A DNA stretch of 64,000 bases from Neospora caninum Liverpool. Lineage: Eukaryota > Apicomplexa > Conoidasida > Eucoccidiorida > Sarcocystidae. The notes beneath the pieces are model-generated. The model was not told the origin of the DNA. It worked only from the letters and a program-made list of their open reading frames with translations, and searched no databases. Shown here piece by piece: positions 36,841 through 48,162 of the stretch. Location of the stretch: the NCBI RefSeq assembly GCF_000208865.1, contig NC_018388.1, positions 682,001 through 746,000 on the forward strand, in the 5' to 3' direction. The first letter of the stretch is position 1. Each line of letters starts with the position of its first letter. A program made the translations under genes and the position numbers.

Positions 36841-38841
36841 ATGGAGAGGCTGTTCTTCGGGTTTAAACACTTCCCCTCCCCAACTTGTCTCGTTCTTCCT
36901 TTTCTTGTCTCCGTCCTTTTCACTTTTGTTTTATTCTGGCGAGGCGACGCAACAAGCAAGGATCCCGGACGCTTGCACGGGTTCCCGAGCGGTCTCCTGG
37001 CCGCTCAAGCTGTGACAGTTTCCGCAGCTACCGTTCCCCTGCTCGCATCTGTGTCTGCTTACTCTCACCACAACTTCCCTTCAAAACAATTCCTTCGTCT
37101 GGTACCCACGGGCAAAACCCCCGCTACTGCCCGTGTATCTTCGTTTCCCGAGCCTGCTTTCTCGAGCGAAACGGCAACTGTTTTCCCTCCTTTCTTAAGC
37201 GCCCGGCTGGGTTGGAACTTGCACACGTCAGCACAGACAAGGGAGAGTCCCCGTGGCAGTCCATTGGGCCACTTGGCTGCACCAAACAGGCGCCGCTTAG
37301 CGTCGCCACCACCTGCGCACCTCTCGTCTCTCTGGCCGGCGACATGGACTTCACCGCTTGCAGCTGTACGTACACTTCGAGTTGCGCCAGGTAGCCTTCC
37401 TTTACGCGTCTTCAGTTTGGCGCTGAGGAACGGGCGACTAGCAGAGATATTGGAGGAAAGAGACGGGAACAGTGCATCTTTTCTTCTGTTGGATAGCGCG
37501 ATGCCGGCGGGAAGTCTTTGCGCAGAGGCTTCCGCGCTTCCCCGAAAATCAAAGGATGGCCACCAGGCGAACCCTGCGTCGTGGAAGGATGTCTCTGACA
37601 CGGAGCGCCGGCAGAGAGAACTCGTCTGCGATCTTCTACGGACGATCCCTGTGTACGCGGTCGTGTCTACAGAGACACAGCAGCTCGTGCCCGCGGTGTT
37701 TCCTGCGCACACTGAGATTTCACGCGACGAGGTCGTTCCGCCCCATGCCAAACAGGGGAAAAGCGAGAACGCCACGCAGGGGAAGAAACAGAGCCGCAGA
37801 CGAGAACTCGAAAAGCTACTCCATCAAGAGTTCGAGGCCCTGAGAAGGCTGGAGCAAAGGCAAGGCGTAGGGAAGGCGAGAGGCCTCGGTCTCTTCTTCC
37901 TCAGCCACCGGGATGCGGAAGTGTATCTGCGCCACGTCCAGTCGCAAACTGCAGAGACGGCGTTACCCGTGCCGCTCAGCGGCAGACCGACATCTTTGGC
38001 AATTGCGACGACTTCGTTGGCCAACGTCTATCCACTGCTTCTGCCCCCCCACCCGACAGATCTCCCGACAAAGCTCACGGCGTGGTCACTCGCCGCCGGA
38101 GCATCTCATATGGGCGAGGGTTCGAGGGCAAGTCTCTCCGCTGTGTTGCGGCGCGCGTTATTTGGCAGGAGAACTGCAAACCGACTTGGGAACTGGGTGG
38201 ACCTTGACGAAGAGCGAACGCAAGATCTTGTCTCGCGCTTCATCCTCGTGCCCGATACAGCTCAGCTAGCAATCCTTCTCGAGGAAGGCGGTGCGGAGGC
38301 GGTCCTGGTAGGCACGCCGCTCTTCTTCATCTCCCGCTCGCCGCGCATCCCCTGGGGTCTTCTCGCTGAACCGTCGGCCTCTTCGCCCGGTTCGTTTTTG
38401 TTGTATTTGAATCGGAGAGACGCAGACCGAGCACTGGCGAAGACAGAAGCTCTCGGTAAACGGCCGTGGTGGCGGAAACTGGGCAGACGTCCCCTGGCGG
38501 TGCACCGCACGTCGCTCGAGTCGTTTCTCGAGGCGTTTGCAGCAAATGCAGCTGTTCTTGCTTCGGCGCCTTCTCAGTCGCCGTTCCTTCTCGTGCCGGC
38601 GTTCGACAGCTTTCGCCGAAGTGAGGAACAGCGACGCAAGGCCGACGCACAGAGCAAAGGGCTGTTCCCCGTTCTCGTTTCCCCGTTGACGCGGCTCTTG
38701 GCTTCGAATCCGGCGCTTCGATATCTGGAATGGAGGAGAAGAAAATTCACGAGAGACTGGCTGCAGCCACTGTTTCGTAGAGACAGAAAACAAGAAGGCA
38801 ACGGACAGCACATCGGCGATCTCCTCCCGGAAGATGCATAG
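36841..38841 (+). CDS. Tic22-like apicoplast protein import factor
   Basis: Tic22 is a soluble intermembrane factor of plastid protein import; in Toxoplasma the homologue is in the apicoplast and essential. This single exon encodes 666 residues. I chose the ATG at 36841 because it starts a bipartite leader: MERLFFGFKHFPSPTC, then a hydrophobic core (LVLPFLVSVLFTFVLFW), then a Ser/Arg-rich transit-like region; an open frame upstream adds 46 residues that would bury the signal. The Tic22 repeats appear as IPVYAVVSTETQQLVP (about residue 268), GLGLFFLSHRDAEVYLRHVQ (about 348), FILVPDTAQLAILLEEGG (about 465), LFFISRSPRIPWG and SFLLYLNRRDADRALAK (about 515). The long Ser/Pro-rich N-terminal half is typical of coccidian versions. 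The family call is fairly secure from pattern; localisation follows from the homologue. Confidence 0.82.
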   Translation: MERLFFGFKHFPSPTCLVLPFLVSVLFTFVLFWRGDATSKDPGRLHGFPSGLLAAQAVTVSAATVPLLASVSAYSHHNFPSKQFLRLVPTGKTPATARVSSFPEPAFSSETATVFPPFLSARLGWNLHTSAQTRESPRGSPLGHLAAPNRRRLASPPPAHLSSLWPATWTSPLAAVRTLRVAPGSLPLRVFSLALRNGRLAEILEERDGNSASFLLLDSAMPAGSLCAEASALPRKSKDGHQANPASWKDVSDTERRQRELVCDLLRTIPVYAVVSTETQQLVPAVFPAHTEISRDEVVPPHAKQGKSENATQGKKQSRRRELEKLLHQEFEALRRLEQRQGVGKARGLGLFFLSHRDAEVYLRHVQSQTAETALPVPLSGRPTSLAIATTSLANVYPLLLPPHPTDLPTKLTAWSLAAGASHMGEGSRASLSAVLRRALFGRRTANRLGNWVDLDEERTQDLVSRFILVPDTAQLAILLEEGGAEAVLVGTPLFFISRSPRIPWGLLAEPSASSPGSFLLYLNRRDADRALAKTEALGKRPWWRKLGRRPLAVHRTSLESFLEAFAANAAVLASAPSQSPFLLVPAFDSFRRSEEQRRKADAQSKGLFPVLVSPLTRLLASNPALRYLEWRRRKFTRDWLQPLFRRDRKQEGNGQHIGDLLPEDA

Positions 38842-40592
38842 GCAGAGGACGAAAGAGCTCAGGAGAATTTGCGCGTTTCTCCCTTCATCGGAGGAGCAAG
38901 CTCGAAAACGCGCTTTCACGCGACTTTCTCTCTGTGCATCTCGCTTGGTCGCCACAGGCACCTTTCCGCGTACACACCGCGCGGGAAAACACGACTTTAC
39001 AGAGGCCTTCAGTACAACTGGAACAGCGCACTCCATCTCTTTTGCAACTTCTGACGTTTTCTCTCTGAACTCTCGCTGCTTGTTCTACGTCAAGACCCGT
39101 GCACCTGTTTCTAGGCTTTGTTGAAGTTCAAAGATCTACAGCGGTGCGTTCAAGTTGGGATCCTCGAGTCGGTCGTTCGGCGTGGTTCACTGCGAACTTG
39201 CCTCTGATTGGATACGAAACCTTTTTAAATCTAACGGGCGTCTCGCAGGCATTTCCGTTCCCCGCGTTTCCGCGCTGTGGCTTCTTCCACCCGAGGCGCC
39301 ACTGCGCCTCTCGGTGTCAGTCCTCGCACATGTTCTTAGTCCCTGCCGGACGTTGCGGAGATTTGCGATACCTGGGTGGGGGCCGAAGAAACTTAGCGTC
39401 CCAACGCCTTAGATCAGAGTATCTGCCACTCGCACTTCTCTGTGGTCTGCCTTAGCAATGCAGAAAAAGGTTCCAGACAATATGCCAGCTAACTTCCTTA
39501 TCTACTTGAACTGATCGACGCTGTCGCGCGAGTCTCAAAAGTTTGCAGTTTGAATCCCCCAAGGTAGGAAGCCAGAGGCTTGAGAGGAGGACAGATCGAG
39601 GCAAGAAAGCTATGTGGCGGACGGTGCATGCGGCTTCCGGAATTTCTTCCCAACTTCCTGTATCTAGATGAAGCTGCGGTGACAGTCCTAGCTAGCGGAT
39701 GCTACGATCTGCACACTACATGCATCTGCTTTTAAAACCCATGAGGCTCGCCTCTGGCATCGGCACAGCCATCCGTCGCGCTTGGGCAACGAAGCAGCGA
39801 CACTCTAGGAGCGCGTCCCCGCGGCGCAAGCTAGGAGAGTAGCAGTAGACGGAGAGAAAGAGCAAGAAAGAGCGAAAGAACGACAGATAGAAAGGGAGCA
39901 AGAGAGGAGTGAGACTCAAGAGGAAGACAGGGGAGAGACTGCAAAGCAGTCACGTGCCGAAATATCCAAGAGCAGAGGGAGGAGAGAGAGTAGGAGAGGG
40001 AAGGAGTGAAACGAGCGGAGAGAAAGGAGAGGAAAATGAGACAGGCAGCGATGAAGGGACGAATGGCGAGGACAAATCATATGCCGGCACGAAGCTATCA
40101 CGCGGAGAGGACACGGAGGTCACAAAGAACCGAACCGATGGAGAGAAGAACATTGCTGGGAAGCCTGCAGCACTGTCTGGGGGTGCTCCGAAGAGGCGGA
40201 ACGCCCACGGCTGAGTCCCGGAGTTTCGCTGTCTAGCGCTATGAATCAACGGAACACTCTTTATTTAGAAGGGAGCCCTGCCGGAGGTTTTAAAAACTTT
40301 GACGTGCAGGTACTTGCGTAAAATGCGTAAACGCGAATCCAGCGGCTGCCGTCCTCACGCCGAGGGCGAAGATGGGAGCGGAACTCAACCCGTAGCCGCC
40401 AAGCACCGCAGAGAGGAGTCCGACGCAGACAGCGAGGAAAAAAGGTTTGGGTGTACACCCAAGCAGAGCACTGACCCCGAGAAGACATGAAGGGCCGGGG
40501 GCGACGCGGACCAACAAAAACGCGGCGCGCTGCAGACCGCCGGGGCTCCGAGAGACAGAGCGGCACAGATCGGTGGATTCGGCCTGCGTCAT
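38842..40592. other. Convergent intergenic region
   Basis: This lies between the ends of the Tic22-like gene (+) and the SNARE gene (-). The plus strand is strongly purine-rich (GA) from about 39840 to 40150, so the SNARE transcript would have a pyrimidine-rich 3' flank. No coding segment or RNA gene is supported. Confidence 0.5.
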
Positions 40593-43500
40593 TCACGCTC
40601 GCTTGATATACCTGGCGTAGATGATGGAGAGAACGAAACAGGCGAGGAAAAGAAGAATAACAATAAGGAAGAGACGGGTGAAGAACGTAGCGTTGCTCTG
40701 TGTACTGAGCAGCCCTTTGACTTTCGCATTGAGATGCTGAATCTCCGCCGCCGCCTGCTCGGTGTGCGTCTGGACCTGCTGAACGAGCTCGTGCTGGACT
40801 TCCGCCTTCTCGCCGATCTGGACGGCGACGTGGGCTGCAAACAAGGGGACCGCCAGATTCGCTCGAAGCCTCCATATGCGACTCCTAGACTACGGGCTGA
40901 CCTAAGGGGTGGCTGATCCCACCGGTCTCGCCGGCACGCCTTTTAACCCCACGCACACTGCACCAGAATCGCGACGTCATGTTTTGTCATGTCTCTCTCG
41001 CCCAGGCCGGCAGCTCTGCTCTGTTTTTGGCTTACCAATCCGATCGATCGCGTCTCCAACTTCCGCCACCTGCTTATCGAATTCTTCATCTCGCTCTCTC
41101 CACCTTCGGATGGTCTCCCGATCTTCCCGCGAGACTTCCTCGATCTGAGGCGCGCGTAGGGGGCTAGGCGTCTCCTCGTCGACTGCCTCGCCCCACCCGG
41201 ACAAACGCCCGTCGGCACCGTCCCGCGCGAGCCGACCGGAGCCCGACGCGAGTTCTGTGAGCGTCCGCATGCGGTGGTCTCCTTGGGGTCCGGCAGCGAT
41301 TGCCGTGCGCTTGCTTTCTCGCCGGAGTTCTTCGATGGCCCTGAACCAGACGCGGAGGCATTCGGGGGACGTCGAAAGAAACCGAATGTGAACATTTGCC
41401 GTTGTGACTCGTAAAGAGGGCGGCGAAGTCCCCGGAAACCGCGGGAGGGTACCGCGAGGGCGGAAGGCGCGGACGCAGGAGGCAGCGCGACACACGGCCG
41501 GAACCAGACGCGAGAGAAACGCAGCAAAAGAAGAGGCGCTTCGGAAAAGGAAACGTGAACCCAGAGGGCAGCGCAGAAAGGAAAGAACGGGAAACGACGG
41601 GAAACGGGAAAAGGGGTGAGAACCGGAACAGACAAGAGAGGGAATGGCAGGACAGAAAAAAAAGTGAACAGACTTTTTGAATCCGCGGGCCTACCGCATC
41701 AGGCGATTGATGTCGGCGTGGCGCTCCTCCAGATCTTCATCGGTCAACTTCTTTTTCTTCCGCTGTTTAAACTGCTGGCGGTATACAGTACTTATCTCCT
41801 CAAATAAGTCGCGAAGAAGAGACAAGTTGTCGTCGATTTCACCACCCAGGCGAACCGTCTCTAGAGTCGTCCCTGTCCACAGAAACGCCCGGCAGAGAAA
41901 GGCCAAAGCAGGCTGGGGAGAAAAAGTGCTGAGCCGAAGCCAGAGGGGGACGCCGCGGAATTTCCACTCAAGAAAGACTACAAACGAGGAGAGCGGACGT
42001 CGGCCACGACGCACAATGACAGCGGAGCCGAGACGAAAAAAACCATACCCCTCCTGTGGGATTCTGGCAACGCAAGGCCTTTCCGAGTCCGGCATTCTCT
42101 CGGTTCTGTAGTCTCCTGCGTTCTGCACCGTCATTTGTAAGACAAGATGCATGTAAATACTTATGTATATGTAGATGTGTGGGTATTCTGCGCACATGTA
42201 TCACCGTCAAAACGTATGTACACAGAGAGATATCTGCGTTGTCTCCAGCAGGCGTGTTTCCCGCCGCGAGGGTGGCCAACAGTGTGCGTGCATCACCAGA
42301 AAACAGGGAAGGTGTATACGCGTCTGGAGGCGTGGCAACGAAGGCGACTTTCTCTTCAAAACTGCCGTGTAAATCCTATATATATATATATATGCATGGG
42401 GAGACACCTGCTGCAAATACACCAGTCTCGCCATGTTGACGCACCATCTCTGCGTGCTTGCATGCATGGAAAGTTTGGCGGCGCTCTGTCTTTCGCTTCC
42501 AGACTTGCTCAGCGCTAGATCGGCAGACAGCGAAATGGGGTGGCTGAGGTTTTGCGGGATAAGGATGTGAAAGACTAAGACGGCGAGTTGTTCCCGGACA
42601 TCCGCGCGAGGGCTTGTGACATCAGAGCCGCGGAGGCTCCGGCGGGAGGGTTTGGCTGCAGCTTTCGACGCGTGTATCGACACTGGGTGAGCGTGTTTCC
42701 GGGTCTCTGTCGCGGAGTGTACGACTGGTTTCCTCTCACCTTTTGCGGCGCGCAGCGTGCGTCGTTCCTCAATGAGGATGTATGTGTTTTTGAGGATGCC
42801 TTCCATCCTGTTTTTCACAGCGAGGAACTCGTCTTTCTCCTCTTCTCGCTCTTCCTGTGTCGTCGCCAAACACTCTGCCTCGATGCTTTGGCACAGCGCC
42901 ACCAACTCGCCGAGTTCAGGAGAGAGCGCGTCGCCACGTTTCGCGCCATTCTCGTCCTTTCCCGGAGAGGCGCGGGGCGCAGACGCAGGGGGAGTTTCCT
43001 TCTCACCGGCGCCCCACAGAAAGGCCGTCCAGCTCGTGTTCTTTGGAGTGGCCTTGCGGCTGGCTCCAGGCGGGTCTGCATGCAAAGAGTAAAGAAGTCC
43101 AGGAAAGGAAGGGGAGCCGTCTGGGGGGAGGGAAGGGGGGGGTGTAAGGGGGCAGAGCACACCGCCTGAAGGATAGCCGGTGTGGAAGTTTAGGGAAGGA
43201 ACTAGCGAAGATGAAGGGGGAAGAAAGCATTCGGGGAAAGTCCGGAACGGACGAGGCAAAAACAACGAAGGCGCGGAGATGGAAGAGCGAGGGAGAGAGC
43301 GGAAGAAACGGAAGAAACGCGGTGCGCTGCTGACGGGAGACGGTAAATGCGTGCGGATGAAGGGAAAAACGGGGACGACGGAGAGGTTGAGAAGGGGCGG
43401 AGTGTGGAAACCAAGAGGAGCCGTGAGGACACAGGGTTGCGATGCGAAGGTAATGCTTGGAAAGAGAGGACGGACGAGCGGAGGCCAGGAGACAGAGAAG

Positions 43501-43964
43501 AGGGTGACACGAAAAGGAAACAGCAGGGACAAGAGAGGACTTTGGGAGAAGCGAGCGGCGAACACGCAGAAAAAAGGGAGAAAAGCGAGGAGACAGAAAC
43601 TGTTCGGCGCACCACATGCATGCTTTCCCTCTCTGTTCGTTGATACACCATGAGTACGTCCACAGAAACGCGTTTGTATATGCGATAGCTAGACAGGCGT
43701 TTAGGACGCAAAGGTGTGAATATGTATAGGATGAATCTACGGGGAAAAGAGTGATGGGAAAATGCTGCAAATTCTGAACGGACACTCCCCGCGCACCTTA
43801 AACTGATGCGGTGTCCAGGTTGTTCGGCTCTTACGTCTGTAAGGCAGAGTCGGCGGTTTCCGCGCCTCTTTTCTCTTCTTTTTGGTGTCGACCTTGGGGA
43901 GGGAAGGCAAGTCCCCGTCTGAGGGCAGAACCTTTGACAGGCCCAGAGCCGTGCTCACGTTCAT
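40593..43964 (-). CDS. Qc-SNARE, SYP7/syntaxin-like
   Basis: SNAREs drive membrane fusion in the secretory and endocytic system. From the right the exons are 43964-43835, 43075-42740, 41872-41695, 41340-41036 and 40834-40593 (TGA), all in phase, giving about 396 residues. The C-terminus has the Qc pattern: IRRWRERDEEFDKQVAEVG, then DAIDRI joined to AHVAVQIGEKAEVQHELVQQ, where the central Gln (EVQHEL) is the zero-layer residue, followed by a tail anchor FFTRLFLIVILLFLACFVLS. The N-terminal region (LCQSIEAECLATTQEEREEE, then NRMEGILKNTYILIEERRTL) is helical, like the N-terminal domain of plant SYP7 proteins. Exons 2 to 5 are solid. Exon 1 (MNVSTALGLSK..., donor gtaaga) is chosen for phase and a good ATG context but has no homology support. 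Which compartment it serves cannot be read from the sequence. Confidence 0.82.
42377..42393. repeat. (TA)n microsatellite
   Basis: A short TA run in the intron between exons 2 and 3 of the SNARE gene. Confidence 0.85.
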
Positions 43965-46900
43965 TTTCTTTCAGGCAAGAGAAACGACTGGAGCGGCACG
44001 GAGATACGCGAGGAGGTCGAGGGAGGAAAGGGGGCGAGACGAAGAAAGTCAAGGGAACCACGGAAGAGGCCGGAGAAAGGGCAGCAGACGACAAGGCGCC
44101 AGCAGAGAAACGCGAATCGGAAGAAGGCGGTGTGCTGCGCCAAGGAAAGGGTTCCCGAGAGGAGCTAGACGTGCCCCAGTAGAGTAGTCCAGCAAAGAGC
44201 GCATCTTTGCTGAGGAAAGAACCACGACGGTCTCGCGACGTGCGAGGCACGTGGAGAAGCGCGGGAAGCGTCTCTGCCTGAGGAAGCAGACGGGGGACTC
44301 GAGACGGAAGAAAAAAGACGAACTCAAGACTCGAGGCTCGACAGCGCGGATCAGCAAGACGAAGGATCTCGACGAGGAACGGAGACGGAGGCCGTCGGGC
44401 CCGAACGGAGCGAGGCAACCCAGGAGGCAGGAGAGGAGAGAGGAAACAAACGAATCTGAGGAGAACGAAGAAGCCGAAAACACCCGAAAAAAACAAATCC
44501 ACGGCTGTGTGGTTTCCTCGGCGGTGACCTGGAGAAAAAGGGCCCGCCGAGGCTCGCGGCGTGTTCCATGGACCCAGGACGCACCGAGAAGAAAGGAGCG
44601 CTTCTAAGAACTCAAGAAGCGATGAAGGCAAACAGGAAAATGGCGCCGAACGGAAAGGCAGAGCAAACGGCGGAACAAGGAAACACGGAAAACGCCGAGC
44701 TTCACACAGTTCAGTCGATCTGGGCCACACACTGGCCTTTCCCGGTCCTCCCTCGTGTCCTTGCACACCAGGAAGTACCCGCCGTTTCTGCTGTCCGGCG
44801 GTATTTCCTCTTTCCTCCACATTTTGTGAAGCCTCGTTTTCTTTATGGCCGATGAACCAGCCCTGAAAGCCCGCCAAATGCGGAAAGCTTCCGCTGGCGG
44901 AGCCCCCCTTCTTTCCTCGTCCAATAATCGGGTCTGTGTCTCGTGATGCAATCCGGACGAGTCGTCTTCGCGCTATCTCGTCGCTCGAAGCGGCGCTCTG
45001 CGTAGAAGATTTTTGCTTCTAGAGAAAGACACGCCTTTTTGCGGGGTGTCTTTTTTTCGCGGGAAAATGTTGTCTAGGCGTCGGAGGCAAAGGCAGACGG
45101 GCGAGGTTCTCCCCCTCCTTTTTGGACGGCTTCTAGAGGGGTACGGTCTGGTGGCGGAAATCAATCAGGTTCACTCAGGCTAAGCGCTCCGGTCCGTCGC
45201 AGCGAAGTTGGATTTGTGAGCGCGCGTATTTACGGTACGTCGAAAGAGAACGGACAGCCTGGGGGCGGCGCGGATTTGATAGAACGCGGATGTAGGAATG
45301 CTATCGATTCTCTGTGTAGGGGCTTGTACTGCCCGTGGGACCAAACAGGGAGATGTGACTTACAGGTAAAACACGGTACGGCTGCAAACACGATCCAAAA
45401 CACCGGACCGGCTACAGCTCCGTTCTTGCCTTCAGCAGTACACACCTGAGACCTGCCGGTGTCGAGATCTGCTAGGTACGTGCGCTTGTTTCAAGTTGGT
45501 ATTTGTCTGAGTCGGACGGTCCAGTCGCCATAAAGCTTTCACTAGTCGGTGCAGTGTAACGTCTTCCTCTGGAGGTACACGGAAACAGAGGATGGACGGA
45601 CACGGAAACAAAGGGTAAGCCTTCGTTGCATACCCTAAAAATACCACCATGTAGATGCGACGATACCTAACACACTGTGTCGCAAGATGGCGGTATGCCT
45701 GGGAACATGGGCCCCCGTCAATTCGGTGGAATCGTACGAACTGTCTGTACGTATGAGAGAGTGGTCAGGAAGACTTTGGTGGTCCCTTCCTGATGCTAGC
45801 CTGAACGGAATATTTAGATCTGTCTAGGAATACTAGCGGTACTGGATTTGATGCTGGCCTATCATACGTCCTGGCACACATTTCAGTCCTGTCATTGCCG
45901 GTGCTATCTTGGCCGTCTGTAGTCACCCTCTTGCTTTCGTGAGCCCAGCATCCAACACTATAGACCGGGCAATCGATCAGGTTCTCGGCAGCCGGAAACT
46001 ATTTAGTTTTGCAACCTTTTTGTTGATGCTAATTTGCATTTGCCTCACACCTGAACGTCTGCTCGTCAGCGCGAATGCGAAGGGAACCTCGTTCGGTCGA
46101 GTGCTGCCCCAGCGAACAGTGCTATTCGACACCCTGGCAGACACAAGACCCTGGAAGCCAACACCTCCACAAAAGACTTACGGTTTTGGAATTTCTTCCG
46201 AGAGGCACCGTCGTGCTTATCTCAGACAGACACGTATTATCGTTCGCAGTGTTTACCTTCTGTGGTAGCAAGCTGTCAGCCCGTAAGGTCCGGTTAGCCT
46301 CGCATCACATGCCTATGATGTCCCAGAGAAAACCGCGTTTTAAGACCTAACACAAGGGTTTGCTGCGTCCTTACTTTGTCTTGACCCGTTTCCCGCGCCG
46401 ATGCAGCCTGACATACCCATGGATGCTTCGTCATTCGAACGGACACAGCTTTCGGCCTCGGGGGATGCGCCCCACCACAAATCGTCCACTCGAACTCCAC
46501 CGTACGCGGAGAAAACCCCTGGTCAGCAGTAGCAGAGTAGCGAAAGAGACTGAAACTCAGCGCGAGGCTTTTCCAACCACATCGAGCGTGTTTTCTACGG
46601 TGGATTGGAAATTCGCTAGAGTTGACAGGGCCTCCAGCTCACCGATGCTGTTCCTCGCAGTTCCAGTGCGTTCCGAGGGCCAGGTGTAGCCGATACAACA
46701 GTTGGAGGGCAACAAAAACATGTAGCGTTCGACTCGTGTGAACAAGAGGTTTTTCCCTTACTTTTCCTACCAACCCTCTCCTCCGCTCCATAAAGCTCAG
46801 GCCAGGCGAGGCCGCCCCGAGACTGCCCTCCGTGCCCGTGAGAGGTGAGACACACCGGCGACGCCGCGTACGATCCGTCGTTCTAAACAGTCTCGTGCTT

Positions 46901-48162
46901 TCCTCTTGGCATTTCGATCATGACTTCTTCCCCCTGAAACACGCGCTTTGCAGTGGCCTTTCCGTTTTGACGAAAAAGTGACGGACAAGTTGAGGGGCTC
47001 CGCCCCCCGCGGCTTCCGCTGCTGACCGTCTAACAAGACAAGCTGGTCAGCCTGGGCGCCGGGGACTCCGCCGCGACGCCTGGATATCCCGGCGGTGGAT
47101 TTTCATCTGTAGCCTTTTCGGTCGACATTGAGACTTGTCTTCTTGCAAAAAAGTGAAAAGCCTCGGCTGGGGAAGGGAACTATAGCGGAATACACATGAG
47201 GATGTGCTTTCCCAGGGAGTTGGGCGACCGCCGACTTCACCCAGCTGACCGTGTTCTAGCGTTGTGCCCCGCAGAGTTAAAGAGAACATGGGCCGGGCAG
47301 ATACAGCGGTGGAGAGAATGACGCATGCTGTTCGCTCCGTTGCACAAGCACTTGGCGCTTCGGCTTTTTGTCTCCTCTCGGCTGCAGGGAGGAAGTATAG
47401 ACGTTTTCCTGTCAATTTCGTGAGAGTTCTGGTCGCCAATGAAGGTCATTCGCCATGTGGTGACGCTCGTTGTCGCGTGACCGGTTCGGGTCTTCCTGCA
47501 GGACGGAGCAAGACATGAAGGGGGAGACCCGGCGGATTCGTTGCCTTTTTCTGTTTATCCTTCGGCTGCCCCGTTGCATATCATGCGACCGCATTTGTGT
47601 TGAGGAGTCGCCCTCTACATCTACGTTTGCCTCTGTCTAAATGCTATTACGCAAACAAAACACGCCGCTCCGACGCGCTAGGAAACCCTCAGTGTCGCTC
47701 CCAGCTGTGCCGGGCATCTCCTAGCCGTTCCACTTCGTTCTCTGTCCAGTCTCAGAGAACGACAAGACATGCTGATTCTCCAAAGGACTTGGCGAGTTTT
47801 CGATTCAGTCTACACTCCTCTTTACCTTTTTTCTCGTCTGAAGCCACTCAAGTCTATTTTCGACCGGGCCGTGTCCGGGAGCGGACAACCCGAATCCGTT
47901 TTGCCGGCGCGAACACTGAATTTTCCTTTTGGGAACCACCGCTACCGAGAAAGACAAATCGCTTTTGTGGCCGCCAGGCGCTCGAGAACTTCGCGGTTCG
48001 ACTTCGTTCTCTTTCTGAAGCTTACTTTGAGGACCGCTTTGCTGCGCGGTGGTCCTGAGGCTCCACGGGGGCGTCGAAGGCGGGCGTGTAGACTTGAGGC
48101 AATCCGCACCGTGAGGAATCTTCGACTTTGACTCGGCGAACTGAATTTTTTTTTGACTCAAC
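43965..48162. other. Divergent intergenic region with possible 5' exons
   Basis: This is 4.2 kb between the SNARE ATG (-) and the ATG of the large secreted-protein gene (+). From 43965 to about 44640 the plus strand is purine-rich, as in other minus-strand introns here, so SNARE 5' UTR exons may lie upstream; the frame 44951-44604 (-) includes protein-like RLHKMWRKEEIPPDSRNGGY and could be such an exon or an unrelated small gene. The plus-strand frame 46026-46268 has a hydrophobic start (LMLICICLTPERLL) and could be a small secreted protein, but nothing else supports it. The rest, 46300-48160, shows nothing I can defend. Confidence 0.35.

Noticed and set aside
42207..43565. Minus-strand open frame of 452 codons
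   Set aside because: Only its middle part (43075-42740) is an exon of the SNARE gene; the flanks are CT-rich intron sequence with good splice sites at both borders.
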